Part shown: positions 1-11,380 of the stretch, in pieces
How the letters are laid out: each line of letters opens with the position of its first letter
How positions within the stretch are numbered: the first letter of the stretch is position 1
Assembly: GCF_000471905.2 (NCBI RefSeq)
Contig: NW_006500178.1
Location: forward strand, 335,314-399,313
Direction: 5' to 3'
Source: Amborella trichopoda
Taxonomy: Eukaryota; Streptophyta; Magnoliopsida; Amborellales; Amborellaceae
DNA length: 64,000 nt
Translations under genes and position numbers: made by a program
Notes under the pieces: generated by a model
Told to the model about the DNA's origin: nothing
Databases searched by the model: none
What the model saw: only the letters and a program-made list of their open reading frames with translations

Positions 1-719
1 GTTGAGATCTTAAGAAGTGATTTAAGGTGTGTAATTTCTTCCCATTTGGATTAGACACTCTTGTGAGATTGAACAATTTTTGTACAATCTGAAGGGACAA
101 AATTAAGTCCTTATAGGGCCCGATTGCGTGGCCCCGGCACAAGGGGTTCGAAACTTGGTTTCCCTATTTTAATTTGGCATTTGAATTCCCTGTTTAGTTG
201 ATTTTATTCTTTAGAATTTATTTCGATTAGTTGCATGATGTATTTAAGCTTTGGGACATAGTTTATGTAATTTGTGCTATGAAAGTGTAATTCATAAGCT
301 AGTCTTGCTTTATATGTAATTGCCCCATAAGGGTTTGGTATTTGAGTTTTTTTACAATGGTTATACAAGGCTAGAAATGGTTTTAATTGTTATTTAAAAG
401 ATTGTAACTTATTCACTTAGCTTGGTTTTTAGCAAGTGGTTTATTGAAGGTGTCCATTTTGCCTTGTTTTTCGGCTTGAAAATTTTCTCTAGTCTTTGTA
501 TCCACTATCACCTTTGACATTAATAAGGAATGACTTTATGAAAATCCTCCTGGGTAGTGCCACATGCCTAGGGGTAAGGGTTTTGGACATTATCAGGGCC
601 ATAGAGTGCTTAACCTTAGGTTAGTCAATCAAGACACACTCTCCCATTGCATACTACGCAATCCACTATAGTTTTTTATTTACAAGCAGTCATGGGTTTT
701 GAAGGGACAAACCCTAGCA
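1..719 (-). repeat. 3' LTR of Copia-A (cut by window edge)
   Basis: Positions about 540-719 align with the upper ends of the related LTRs at 16964-17136 and 10630-10817: shared gtgccacatgcctaggggta, then agggccata, tcagtcaa, cacactc, tttacaagc, and a final ccctagca. The tract just above 719 is the polypurine tract of a minus-strand element. The part below 540 is too diverged to align by eye. A short stretch at 115-165 with a tRNA-like B box (ggttcgaaac) may be a SINE remnant. Confidence 0.6.
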
Positions 720-781
720 TCTCCCATTTGATCTTGGAAACCCATACAATTATTCCCTTCCTCTCTCTCTCAAGGCCATCT

Positions 782-1260
782 TAAGCACATGTTTGGCAAA
801 TACATTTGTCGCCAATCTTTTTGTCAAAGGTTCTGCTAACATAACCTCTGTTTGGAGATAAGCAACCTTGATCTCTCCTACTTAGACCCCGTTGCGAATG
901 TGGTAATAATCCATTTTAGTGTGCCTGGATTTGTGATGAAACCGTGGCTCCTTGCCCATACAAATCATTGCCTGGTTGTTGTAGATTCTCACGCATAGAC
1001 ACTTCATTGGATCAAATTTGAGCTGATTTAGGTAGTTTTTCAACTAGACAGCTTCGTTTGCTGCCAGACAACAAGCCACATACTTTGACTCCGTAGTTGA
1101 GATTGGAATGATGTCGTGTTTCCTTGAGCACTGAGAAACAACTCCACTTGCAAGTTTAAAGATGCATCCGGTGGACTTCATGTCATATTTATCGCCATAA
1201 TAGTCCACATCTGATTCTCTCCGTATCTATCTGTCTGAGCCTCCTCCATAAGTGAGCATA
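782..1260 (-). pseudogene. copia RNase H fragment
   Basis: The minus-strand translation reads in pieces DVDYYGDKYDMKSTGCIFKL, then VSQCSRKH, IPISTTESKYVA, NNQAMICMGKEPRFHHKSRH and EVMLAEPLTKRL, the classic copia RNase H order (RRSTSG, SLSTTEAEY, CDNQAA, HIEV, ADPLTK equivalents). Frameshifts and stops prevent function. Confidence 0.85.
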
Positions 1261-1487
1261 AGAGTAACGGTCCCCGTCAAATATTACAGAACAATTTTTA
1301 TTACCCTCCAATGCTTCATGCTTGGATTACTTTAATCATGCTCATAGAAAATGATAAGTCCGGTCTTGTCCCTATCATATCATACAACAATGACCCTATT
1401 GTACTTCTGTATGGTATTCTCTCCATGGACTCTTTTTCTTTTGAACTTGTGGAACAGATGGCTAGGCTTAACTTGAACTTCTTATCT

Positions 1488-3290
1488 CATCATCATCATA
1501 GCCTTTTCCCAAATAATTGGGGGCGGGTACGCGAATCCTGATCTGACATTTTGCTGTATTAAATGGCATACCCTTCGTAAGGCCATAAGTTCTCATATCT
1601 TTTTGAACTACTTCCAACTACGTCCTTTTGGGCCTTCCTCATACCCTTTTCAGTTCTTCTACTTGAACTAACTTCCACCTCCTAACAAGTGTTGTACTTG
1701 GTCGATGCCATACATGTCCAGCCCATCTAACTCTACTCTCTCTCATCTTATCGCCTATTGGTGCCACGCCTAAATTGTCCCGAATGGATTCATTTCTAAT
1801 TTGATCCCTTCTTGTCTTGCCACTCATCTATCTCAACATCCTCATCTACGCTACGCTCATTCTATGAGTATCTTATTTTTTGTCCACTCAACATTCCGCC
1901 CCATAAAACAAAGTTGGTCTCATAGTTGTCCTATAGAACTTGCCCTTCAGCTTCATTGGTTTGCGACGATCACATAAAATTCCAGTTGCACATCTCCACT
2001 TTGCCCACCAAACTCTAATTCTGTGTGCGACAGCTTCGTCAATCTCTCCATTGTTATGGATTATCGACCCAAGATATCGAAAGTGCGGTTTTTTTTGTAC
2101 TTCCTGGTCACCAATCTTAACTATTTCCTTGTCTTTACTCCTATTATTACTAAACTTACATTCCATAAACTGTCTTAGTCTGGGTAATTTTAAAACCTTT
2201 GGATTCTAGAGCATCCCTCCAAAGTTCTAACTTTGTGTTGATGTTGTTTCGGGTCTCATCGATCAAAACTACGTCATCTGCAAACAACATGCACCACCAT
2301 ACCTCATTTTGTAGGTGCTTAGTTTAGTCGTGCATAATTAAGACGAAGAGGTATGTGCTCAATGTTGACCCTTGATGTATGCCTATTGTCATTTAAAACT
2401 CACTTGTCTCTCCACGAGTTGTTCGTACATTAGTTAGCGCTCCATTGTACATGTCTGTCACCAAGTTGATGTAGTGTCCGGAGACTCATTTCTTTTTCAA
2501 TACCCGTCAAATCAAATCTCAAGGTACTCTATCATAAGCTTTCGCTAGATCCATAAAGACCATGTGGATGTCTTTTCCCTTCACCCTAAACTTCTCAATT
2601 AGTTGCCTAAGTAGGAAAATAGTCTCAGCTGTTGACCTTCTTGGCATAAAATCAAATTGGTTTTCAGATACACTTGTTTCATGCCTTAATCGTTGCTCAA
2701 TCACTCTCTCCCAGAGCTTCATAGTATGGCTCATAAGCTTGATCCCTAGTCAGTTCGCACAATTCTGTATGTCTCTTTTGTTCTTGTAAATAGGTAACAC
2801 AAACTTTTCTTCCATTCGTCTGGCATTTTCTTTGTTCTCAACAACTTTGTTAGCCAGTCAATGCCAATGGCCCCGATGCACTTCCAAACCTCTATCGAGA
2901 TATCATTTGGTTTTAAAACCTTTCATAACTTCATCGTTTTCAAAGCTTCTTTCACTTCCGACATCCTAATGCTATGAATGTATCAATGACCTCTGCCCTC
3001 ATTTGTACCAACAGTTCCTTCTATTGCTATGTTCCCATTGTGTTCGTCATTTGATAATTTTTGAAAATAAATTCTCCACCTTTCGTTGACCTCGTCATCT
3101 CTCACCAACACCCTTTGATCCTAACTCTTAATGCATTTAATACAGTTTAGATCCGTACATTTTTCTCTCTCTTAGTTTTGCTAATTTGAAGACGTCTTTT
3201 TCACCTTCTCTTGTTCCAGTTTTATTATATAGATTATCATATACCTTAAGTTTGGCCTTATTTACTGTTTGTTTAGCATTTTCTTAGTAT
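1488..3290 (-). mobile_element. RTE-clade LINE, 5'-truncated, inserted in Copia-A
   Basis: Minus-strand pieces of plant RTE reverse transcriptase include LMSHTMKLWERVIEQRLRH, SENQFDFMPRRSTAETIF, VFMDLAKAYDRVP, FRYLGSIIHNNGEID and RVRWAGHVWHRP. The C-terminal end is followed by an (ATG)n-like 3' tail (minus strand of tcatcatcatcata at 1488-1500), typical of RTE elements. Several frameshifts and stops. It separates copia RNase H (782-1260) from copia RT (3302 up), so it inserted after the copia. Confidence 0.88.
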
Positions 3291-3301
3291 TTATATATTT
3301 T

Positions 3302-4410
3302 CTATGTTTTGATCGTTTCTATCACAGTGCCAAGTTTTATAACATGAACGTTTTTCGCTAATGAACTTTCTACGAGGGTTAATCTAGGCCGACAATTTTC
3401 CATTTTGATTCTTTCTAGTATTTTCTTGCTGTATGGCTCTTGAGATAACGGAATTGTTCTTTCTCTTCTATTTCTGGTGATCTTGATTCCCAAAACATAT
3501 GAAACCTCTTCAAGATCTTTCATATCAAAATGCTATGACAAGAGGGCTTTTGTTTCTAGTACGAGGATCATTGAAGGCAATCTGCATGTGATACACGTAC
3601 AGGGAGATGAATACTACATCACTTCCACTGACCTTTATATGTATGTAATAATCATCTAGGTTAGGCACAAAACAAACTTTCGACAAGGTCTTTTGAAACT
3701 TAATATACCACTACCTCGATGCTTGCTTAAGGCCATAATAGGATTTCGAAAGTTCATACACTAGGGTTTCTTTTCCCTTCTCTATGAAGTCCTCTGGTTG
3801 TTTCTTATGAATTTCTTCTTCTAACTTCCCATATTGAAATGCAATCTTAACTTCCATTTGGTGGAGTTCAAAGTTGAAGTGGGCTGTTATAGTTACAAGA
3901 ATTCCTATGGATAGGAATTTAGGTACAGGGGAGAAGGTCTCATCATAATCTTTTCCTTCTTTCTTGGATTACCTTTTATCTACTAATCTGGCTTTGTACT
4001 TTTTTAATTTCCCTTTTGAGTTCAATTTCTTCTTAAAGATCCACTTGAAAGCCTATGTGTTTTTTATTTGGGGGTGGATTCACTAAGTCTTAGACTTGGT
4101 TATGTTTGATTCAGTTAAGTTCATCAAGCTTGGCTTCTTTCCTCTTTGCCTTTTCTAAACAGGTAATAGCTTCTTGGTAAGAGCAAGGTTCATGCAAGGA
4201 TTCCACTTCAATTCTCTCATTATATTCACCTAAAAATATGAAGAATTCAGGTCTCCTCCTAATTCTATTTCTTCTCCTAGGATGAGGTGGTTTGGGATCG
4301 ATCTTAGGCCTGACTTGTGTCACTCACTATTTTATAGAAATTAGCTTGTTTATGAGTGGCACGTCCCTCAAGTAACTCGTCCTTAAGGAAATATGCATCC
4401 TTGCTTTTCA
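3302..4410 (-). pseudogene. copia reverse transcriptase fragment
   Basis: Reading down from 4323: a proline/arginine linker then PCSYQEAITCLEKAKRKEA, further KEGKDYDETFSPVPKF, FELHQMEVKIAFQYGKLEEE, EDFIEKGKETLVYELSKS, SYYGLKQ, and at 3302-3523 MKDLEEVSYVLGIKI with LSQEPYSKKILERIKMEN. This is the copia RVT_2 domain in order, with several stops and frameshifts. Confidence 0.87.
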
Positions 4411-4417
4411 GTACAAC

Positions 4418-6096
4418 CTATAGTTACCCGAATCGCCTATGAGGGTAGCGATTTTGTTTTGGAATCTTGATTCGACTTTTCCTTGGGTGAAAGTCGATTC
4501 TAAAAGAAAGGAATCACGTTTTCATTTTTGCGGAACGCGATTCCACCTAGTTTAGGAATCGCGATTCCTGGACTGCTAGAATCAAGATTCCATATCAAGG
4601 ACTTTATGATTCTTAGCTGCACAAGAATGCAATTCTGCTTGTGAGAAACGTTGATTCCAAATTTTTTGGAATTGTGAATCCATGTTGTTTGGAATCAAGT
4701 TTCTATATCGCAGAAATCATGATTCCTTGCTACACAACATTGCGATTCTACTTATGCTAAACGTTGATTCAATGTTTTAAGGAATTGTGAATCCATGTTA
4801 CCTGTGAGCATAGGGAGAGCAGAAACCCTTCCATGTGTGCTTAATCACGAGTGAGCGCACCATGTATGAGAGCGTGAGAGAATTTGAAGTTGTTGCACAT
4901 GGCAATAAAATCATGAGTGAGCACAACATGTATGAGAGCCTGAGAATTTGAAGTTCTTGCGCACGACAATAAAATCAAAATTTAAATATAAGTAATATGT
5001 TAAACTTTCTATTTTCTTATTTACTAATTTTCATCCTTCAATCCATGTTACTTTTTAAGAACTCTTACCAAAAATAAATAATACTAAAAATATGTTATTT
5101 CAAATTTAATACTGTTCGGTAAATGGTGTGGGTACTAAACTACTAGTGTGATAATGTTTAATATATGATCGGCACCTTCATTTCTTTAAGTTGAATAAGA
5201 TGATAAAAATGCGTTTCTTTAAGTAAAATAAGACGATAATATGGATATGAGCGAAGTTCCCTGTGTGGTGTTTTATGTTAAATTAATAATTAAATATCTG
5301 AGAAATTGACTAAAAATTGAATAACTCAATTTTCAAACGTTAAAAGACTCAAAACTACATTTAATAAAGAAGAATTACTATGTCATGTACTTATTTTATA
5401 ATTTAAGGAAAGTAGATAAAGGGAGCTTGCTCTTGTTCTCACTCCTTTTATGTCGTAGACTAGCTCCAGACTTTGTAGGCATAATAGGGTTATCGGTAGA
5501 CCGAGTCCATTGTATGGGATTGTCCACAAAGATATCATAAAGGTTGACATTAGTACTTGGAGTTTTGGACTGAGTATATACAGACCAAAATTCGATCTTG
5601 TAGTAATGGGTAAATTGATATATTTTTTAAATATTTCTTTCATATATCGGAGGGAATTGGTTTGCAATTCTAGTAAGGGGATAATCTCGATTCCAATATG
5701 GGGAGAATCACGATTTTGGAATGTTGAGAATGTTGATTTCAAGTTCATGGGGACAACGATTTTAGAATTTTAAGAATCACGATTCCTTATTTTTAAGAAT
5801 CACGATTCCATATTTTAGGAATCACGATTCTAGCAACCACCAAAACAAGTGAGGTCCTGTTTGACTCCATATTGGTATGAAACATGTTTCTAACATGAAG
5901 GAACATCGATTCTTGTAAATAGGAAACACGATTCCTAATTTTTTGAATCGCGATTTCGAAATAGTGAGAATCATTTTTCTCAAATCCGAAATATATGGAC
6001 AATGATTTCTAGATTTCGAAACTTCTGATACATGTGATTCCCCGATTCCGATTCCAGAAACGATTCGGAATCACAGACGTTTTCAACAACTATAGG
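4418..6096. repeat. GAATC-module repeat, copy 1 (TIR-ended)
   Basis: Left end CTATAGTTACCCGAATCG at 4418, right end CAACAACTATAGG at 6096: an inverted terminal match on CTATAGTT. The same short sequence acaac borders both sides (4413-4417 and 6097-6101). The outer parts (about 4430-4810 and 5690-6080) consist of many imperfect units of the type GAATCxxGATTC. The centre (4830-5660) is AT-rich with no recognised protein. It splits Copia-A pol (RT below, integrase C-terminus above), so it is a bounded insertion. No transposase seen. Confidence 0.6.
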
Positions 6097-6099
6097 ACA

Positions 6100-6270
6100 A
6101 CCCATGATCAACATCCCTTACCAGTTGGTGGGTATCCTATGAAGATGCACTTAACGGTCTCGAGTTCTAATTTTGCCTATTGTGATGAGGTATGAGGACA
6201 TGGGTAGAGCATCTGTACACTTTTAGGTGGTCAAGGGACAAAGCACAACCAGTGAAAATCTTGTGAAGAA
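6100..6270 (-). pseudogene. copia integrase C-terminal fragment
   Basis: The minus strand reads HLKVYRCSTHVLIPHHNR then, after a frameshift, VKCIFIGYPPTGKG, the conserved end of copia integrase. It lies between the GAATC repeat and N1a. Confidence 0.75.
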
Positions 6271-6275
6271 TTAGT

Positions 6276-8370
6276 TGATGGAGGGCAAAATTATTTTTAT
6301 TTTTAATTTTTATTCAATTTTGAATGATGTGTATTATAATTTTATTTTAGTGCTTATTTCAAGGGTTTTTTAGTTTTTTTTAGGGATTCTAGGGTTTTAT
6401 TTTTTTATTTACATCATGAGTACTATTCACGATTATTGTCCACTAGTATTATTTATGGGTACTATTGATAGGGTTAAAACTGTCATTACAAATTTTATAT
6501 TTTAGTTAGGACTCTTTGGGTCATTTTAATTACTGAATGGACATGTAACGTCTTTGACCATTGGATTATAATATATAAGAGGTGTGTGGGGCTTTGAGAG
6601 GGTCATTCTACATAATTTTTAAAAATTGAAAGAGCGAAAAGCTTAGGCTTTTGTAATCCTTGCTTGGGGTATGGAGAAGAAACCCCAGGTTTCTTTGTAT
6701 TATGCTTGTGTATAGCTCTTGTTCTTGCTAGGAAAAGAGCTCAGGCTTAATTGGTTAGCACTTGACGATTTGCAACGCTACGTCCTAGGCTCAATTCCTA
6801 CCAAGGGTAGGGGCCCTCTCCCCACTGACTCACCCAAAAAAAAAAACTTTTGTTCTTGCTGTTATTATTGTTCTTCAATTTTCCCTGCATCAAATTGGTA
6901 TCAGAGCTTGCAATCTGCATGGAAGTTACTGTAGCATTGTACATATAGTATTGTAGCACCTTATTTTAGCAAATTACTGTAGCGCAATACTGCAGTGTCG
7001 ATTTTCTTGTGCTCTAGATCAACAACAAAACCTAGATCTTGCTGATTTCAGTAGGTTTTTGTTGATCATCTGCCCAAGGTTTGTGATTTCGGCTATCCCA
7101 TGGCAGCAAGAAGGGGCCGTGCAAGGGGGTTTTTATAGATCCTCTCCGTGATCCCAAAGATGAGAGAATTGAAGAACTTGAAAGGCAAGTTCAACAATTG
7201 ATGCAGCAGTTCGCAAACCTCACTAATGGGCGCGGTGGTGATCTTTTAGCCCTAGAGAATCTTGAGTACAAGCCTTTCACTTTTGCGCTCTGTGTGGGGA
7301 GTTGAGTTTTGAGGATAGTAATATAAGACCTAGATGTGGGGAATATCACTCTAAGGTTTTCGATTTGGAGGATGCGATTCTTGATTTTGATAAATTCCAT
7401 CAAAAATCAGCAAGTTGTAGATTGGCGTTCATCCCCAATCTTCAACAAATACTTAAATAAAGAACAAGATCTTGTCGGATATCCGATCTACGATGATGAT
7501 CATGATTTTGTGGTTAAATTGGTATTTGATGTGGAAAAAGATGGACTCAAAGGAGAATCGATAGGTGAAGTTGTTGGTGTAGTCACTGATCATAAAGACG
7601 CATCCGTGGTGTGTTCCAGAGTAGAGCCTGGGCAAATTCAGTAGGGTTACATGGCTGAAGTGATTCAAGTTCAACAAGTTTATGTGATTAAAAATATTCT
7701 ATCGACGTAGAATGACCTTTTGCTCAAGGGTTTCTCAATTCCAATGCACAATCATTGTGTTTTGATTAGTGTTGTAACCCTAAACTCCCAGGATCATATT
7801 TACAATATTCGAGTTGAAGAATGTTTCTGGACTAACACCAATGTCATCTTTGCACACTTCAAAACTCAAGAACAAGTTTTCTCAAATCAGGGGAGAATAT
7901 TGGAGGGCAAAATTATTCTTAGTTTTAATTTTTATTCAATTTTGAAAGATGTATATTATAATTTTAGTTTTAAGATTTATTTATAGGGTCTTTTAGTTTT
8001 TTAGGGATTTAGGGTTTTAGCTTTTTTATTTACTTCATGAGTACCATTCACAATTAGGGTTCACGAGTACCGTTAATGGGTACTGTTCACTGGGGTAAAA
8101 CTGTTATTGTAAATTTTGCATTTAAGTTTGGGTTTTTAATTATTTTATAGACATGTAATGTTTTTGAGCATTGAATTATAATATATGGAAGGTGTGTGGA
8201 CCTTGAGAGGGTCATTCCACATGATTTTTAGAAATTGAAAGAGAGGGAAGCTTAGGCTTTTGGAACCTTAGCTTGGGGTATGGAGAAGAAGCCCTAGGTT
8301 TGTTTGAATTATACTTGTGTTTGACTTGTTCCTTTTTGATTTTTACTGCTTTACCAAATTTCTCTATTCA
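6276..8370 (+). mobile_element. N1a: non-autonomous LTR retrotransposon with intact TSD
   Basis: 5' LTR 6276-6892, 3' LTR 7898-8370, flanked by the 5-bp direct repeat ttagt (6271-6275 and 8371-8375). Both LTRs start with a TGGAGGGCAAAATTATT-like sequence and share most of their length. The primer-binding site TTGGTATCAGAGC (initiator Met tRNA) follows the 5' LTR at 6895; the purine tract tcaggggagaa precedes the 3' LTR. The 1 kb interior has a gypsy-gag-like opening (about 7096-7250: ELERQVQQLMQQFANLTNG), then a fragment with QQVVDWRSSPIFNKYLNKEQ, but no pol. The extra length of the 5' LTR is a SINE. Confidence 0.92.
6730..6849 (+). mobile_element. tRNA-derived SINE inside the N1a 5' LTR
   Basis: About 120 bp flanked by the 11-bp direct repeat ttgttcttgct (6719-6729 and 6850-6860). 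It opens with a tRNA-like head (gagctcaggcttaattggtt, B-box-like ggctcaattcc at 6789-6799) and ends in a poly(A) run. The sister LTR at 7898-8370 lacks it, confirming insertion. It is not the Au SINE type seen at 18171. Confidence 0.8.
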
Positions 8371-8375
8371 TTAGT

Positions 8376-8490
8376 TAGACAACCTTTGTGTGAATCCGGT
8401 TAAGAATGTAACTGGCCATCAAAACTGCTTGGCCCCAGAAATCTAGGAAGAGCTTAGCTTGTTCTATCATGTTCTACTTGGAAGTGCCAT
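8376..8490 (-). pseudogene. copia integrase core fragment
   Basis: The minus strand reads QAKLFLDFWGQAVLMASYIL then NRIHTK, matching the copia integrase segment around FWGEAV...YLINR. It continues the pol of Copia-A above N1a. Upstream, 8490-8690 shows no recognisable coding sequence. Confidence 0.78.
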
Positions 8491-9518
8491 AAAACACTGT
8501 TGTAAATAAGAAATACAAGTCTAAATAGGACCTAGGATCTTTCCTTTTATTGCCAAACAAATATAATTCAAACTATGATTAAAAAATGAGCTTTAACTAT
8601 ATATTTTAATACAAATAATAATCCTGGGGAATTGAAATAAACTGTGCAATATTGACTGAAAATAAAACTAAATAGCCGGGAAGACTTGAATGTGCTTAGG
8701 GTCATCCTGTTAGGACTTCGCACTACCCACACCTCATTACCTGACCGATGGCATGCCTTAATCCTATTGGCCTTGCTGAATTCTCTGAGTCCGGTAGCTT
8801 CCTTAAGCAATATCCTTTTAAAGTTTTGAGGGCATAATAATGATTATGGTTTCTTAGACCCCTTGCCGACCTTTGTAGGGCATGCCACAAGTGGCACCTC
8901 CCTTGGTTTGCTAAGGCTGGGCTTGCAACTCTTTGCTAGGCTATGGGTGGCGTGCCATCTTTATCTGCCTAGCATGGTGCGTGTCACACCTTAGGGTCTA
9001 GAGAGGAGAGAGAGAGATAAGAGAGAATGGAATGGCATGGAGGAGAGATAAGGAGAGAGAGAGAGAGAGAGAGAGAGAGGCTATAAAGTTGTATAGAGAA
9101 TGAGAGCAGATCCCTCTTTATATAGGGCTCAGGGGCCGTAAGTATACCATTTTTAGTGATGGTTCATCATGAACCAAAAGAATTTTAGGTAATTTGTGAT
9201 GTGAGAAAAGAACAAATCTAAGCGATCCATCCCATGATTAAGTGATTATGATTTAGGGAGGAATCTAGGAATCCCTTGAATTTTTTATCCATGTTCACTT
9301 CCAGTCAACCTAGGAATCGACTAATAAAAACAGATCTTCTAGAAATCCCTTATCTCTCACAAGATTGTAATCAAATTCCAAATATTTGAAGAATATTTTT
9401 AAAAACAAAATATTCTTAGCTCCTACAAATAAGGACAATTTTTTTTTTTCCCAAAAATTTTCTACTAGACAAAACATGTTTATTTTAATAATAAAGTTTT
9501 GAGAAGGAAAAGGGGGTG

Positions 9519-9550
9519 GGGTGGGGTGGGGGGGGGCGGGGGGGGGGGGG
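9519..9550 (+). other. G-rich tract
   Basis: The run consists almost only of G with single T and C interruptions, immediately before the tandem duplication. It could form a G-quadruplex, but it is equally a slippage product. Length in the assembly may be inexact. Confidence 0.5.
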
Positions 9551-9570
9551 CAGAGGCACTTTCGACCTCC

Positions 9571-10476
9571 ATGTGTGAGGTGTGGGCTCCACGTGCCACA
9601 CATATGGGTGCGGCGTATATGTGGCACTTGATGTACTATCCCTTCGCTATTTAGAAATTTCAAACATGCCCTTTCAGGGGTTTTTACCACTAGAAAAATT
9701 TGAAAATTCTGAAATAATTCTAAAATTCACAAAAGTATTTCTTATACTAGAAACAAAATATCTAGCAGTGGATTGGTACAATGGGTCAAGATAAGTGACT
9801 GGTAGCGCACTCACCCTGACCCAGTAATCGTGATCCTCGATTATTTTATCAAACCAATGCAATGAGACCCATGGCCCACAATCTTCTTAAGGGTCTCATG
9901 ACTTGTTCGTCAAAGCTGACCAATAATTGGTGGATGGTCTTGGAATGTGGAGCACTAGTTTCCCCCTTAAAAGCAAGTCGCGCGCACATATCATTACAAT
10001 GCAAAGGGACTCTCTCTGTGGACATGTGTGAGGTGTGGGCTCCACGTGCCACACATATGGGTGCGGCGTATATGTGGCACTTGGACGTACTATCCCTGCG
10101 CTATTTAAAAATTTCAAACATGCCCTTTTAGGGGTTTTTACCGCTGGAAAAAATTGAAAATTCTGAAATAATTCTAAAATTCACAAAAGTATTTCTTATA
10201 CTGGAAACAAAATATCTAGCAATGGATTGGTACAATGGGTCAAGATAAGCGACTGGCAGCGCACTCACCTTGACCCAGAAATCGTGATCGTCGATTATCT
10301 TCTCAAACCAATGCAATGAGACCCATGACCCACAGTCTTGTTAAGGGTCTCATGACTAGTTCGTCAAAGCTGACCAATAAATGGTGGAATCATGGTCCTG
10401 GAATGTGGAGTACTAGTTTCCCCCTTAAAAGCAAGTCACGCGCACATATCATTACAATGCAAAGGGGCTCTCTCTG
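9571..10476. repeat. 453-bp tandem duplication within LTR
   Basis: Copy 1 9571-10023 and copy 2 from 10024 share over 90 percent identity by eye, starting atgtgtgaggtgtgggctcc and both containing tctagca(g/a)tggattggtacaa. The sister LTR at 15229-17136 has this sequence once. This is a direct duplication of part of the LTR. Confidence 0.85.
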
Positions 10477-10817
10477 TGCACATGTACACGTACCTTTTGC
10501 AAGGTTGCTTCCTGGTATGCGGCTACATGTTGTGAGAAAGTTTCTTTGGGATTTAGCCCTTGCTCTCCCGGGCGTATATTTGCACACAGGAGACCACGAA
10601 GCTTTTTTGGCCAACAAACCATCCCTGGTCATCTTTTCGACCTCAACAAGTGGTGACCCCTCATGTCAACGAGTAAGCATTTTGGACATGACCAGGGCCA
10701 TAGACCACCAAACCCTATGTCAGTCAACCAACACACACATGCCCCTTGAATTGTGCAATGTGTTATAATTATTTATTTACAAGCTTTCACGGGCTTTAAA
10801 GGCCATAAACCCCAACA

Positions 10818-11380
10818 TAATTGACCATGGGCAATCTGATTATTGGACTGCTGGTTCTAGGAGTTTAGATACTCAATATTCTTTTGTTCTTATCTCATTT
10901 ATTGCCCTAATTATGATTGTGGCATATTCTGAATTTTACCATCCTCAAATTGTCCCTTGTGCTATTTGATTCTGCAATTTGTATCCCCTAACAAATAAGC
11001 CCCATTCAATCCTTTGCAAAAAACGTCAGACTTATTTTTCCCAAAATTTCCAAATGTCATTTGTCGATAAGGGTTTTCAATGTGGGAAAGAGATGGACAA
11101 GGTTGCACAAGCTTGAACTCTCAGCTGTATCTCTCCCTCTCCCTCAACAAATCTGTAACCAATCTCTCCCTCAACGTAAATCCTCTTTGTGCGTGTGTGT
11201 GTGTGCCCTCGCTAACCCCATCAAAAAAAAAAAGAAAAACAAGAAAAAAAATCTATACTCTTGAAACTGGGAACAATTGGAGAAAGCATCGTCTAAGAAA
11301 TGATTTATTCATGTCATGTTCATCATCCGTTATCTAGAGATTATGTTTATGTTGGACTAGACCCCCAGAACTATTATTAG
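10818..11380. other. no gene seen
   Basis: Sequence above the copia LTR and below the PPR pseudogene. It contains a (GT)n stretch near 11190-11204 and an A-rich run at 11223-11250. Short open frames here have low-complexity translations with no family resemblance. Confidence 0.6.

Larger units (their letters stand above)
1..10817 (-). mobile_element. Copia-A: decayed Ty1-copia element with nested insertions
   Basis: Minus-strand copia pol pieces lie in order from high to low coordinate: integrase core (about 8380-8480), integrase C-terminus with KCIFIGYPPTGKG (about 6100-6230), reverse transcriptase (about 4323 to 3302) and RNase H (about 1260-782). After RNase H comes a purine-rich tract (complement of 720-737), then an LTR end at 719. 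The upper LTR ends in CA at 10817. All frames are broken. Gag and the N-terminal half of pol are not recognisable. It is interrupted by a LINE (1488-3290), a GAATC repeat (4418-6096) and a non-autonomous LTR element (6276-8370). Recombining the copia pieces across these insertions gives a collinear pol, which supports the nesting. Confidence 0.82.
8690..10817 (-). repeat. 5' LTR region of Copia-A, with internal tandem duplication
   Basis: It shares long stretches with the solo LTRs at 15229-17136 and 28563-30262: the gacccatgacccacagtctt block, the gatcctggaatgt block, the gcaaagggg block, the final ggccataaaccccaaca. The upper end is CA at 10817. The lower boundary is uncertain. GA-repeats (9001-9078) and a G-run (9519-9550) lie inside. 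Confidence 0.6.

Noticed and set aside
1940-2209. + strand frame of 89 residues
   Set aside because: Shadow of the minus-strand LINE reverse transcriptase.
4430-6090. CRISPR-like array of spaced repeats
   Set aside because: Units are imperfect, spacing is irregular, and the host is a plant nuclear genome.
6775-6800. Functional tRNA gene
   Set aside because: Only boxes are tRNA-like; no full cloverleaf. A poly(A) tail and TSD show it is a SINE.
9582-9794. Small proteins in the 453-bp tandem repeats
   Set aside because: Duplicate LTR sequence; the two copies do not preserve a common longer frame.
10316-10768. 150-residue frame in the LTR
   Set aside because: Lies wholly in LTR sequence repeated at 15229-17136 and 28563-30262, where the frame is not kept.
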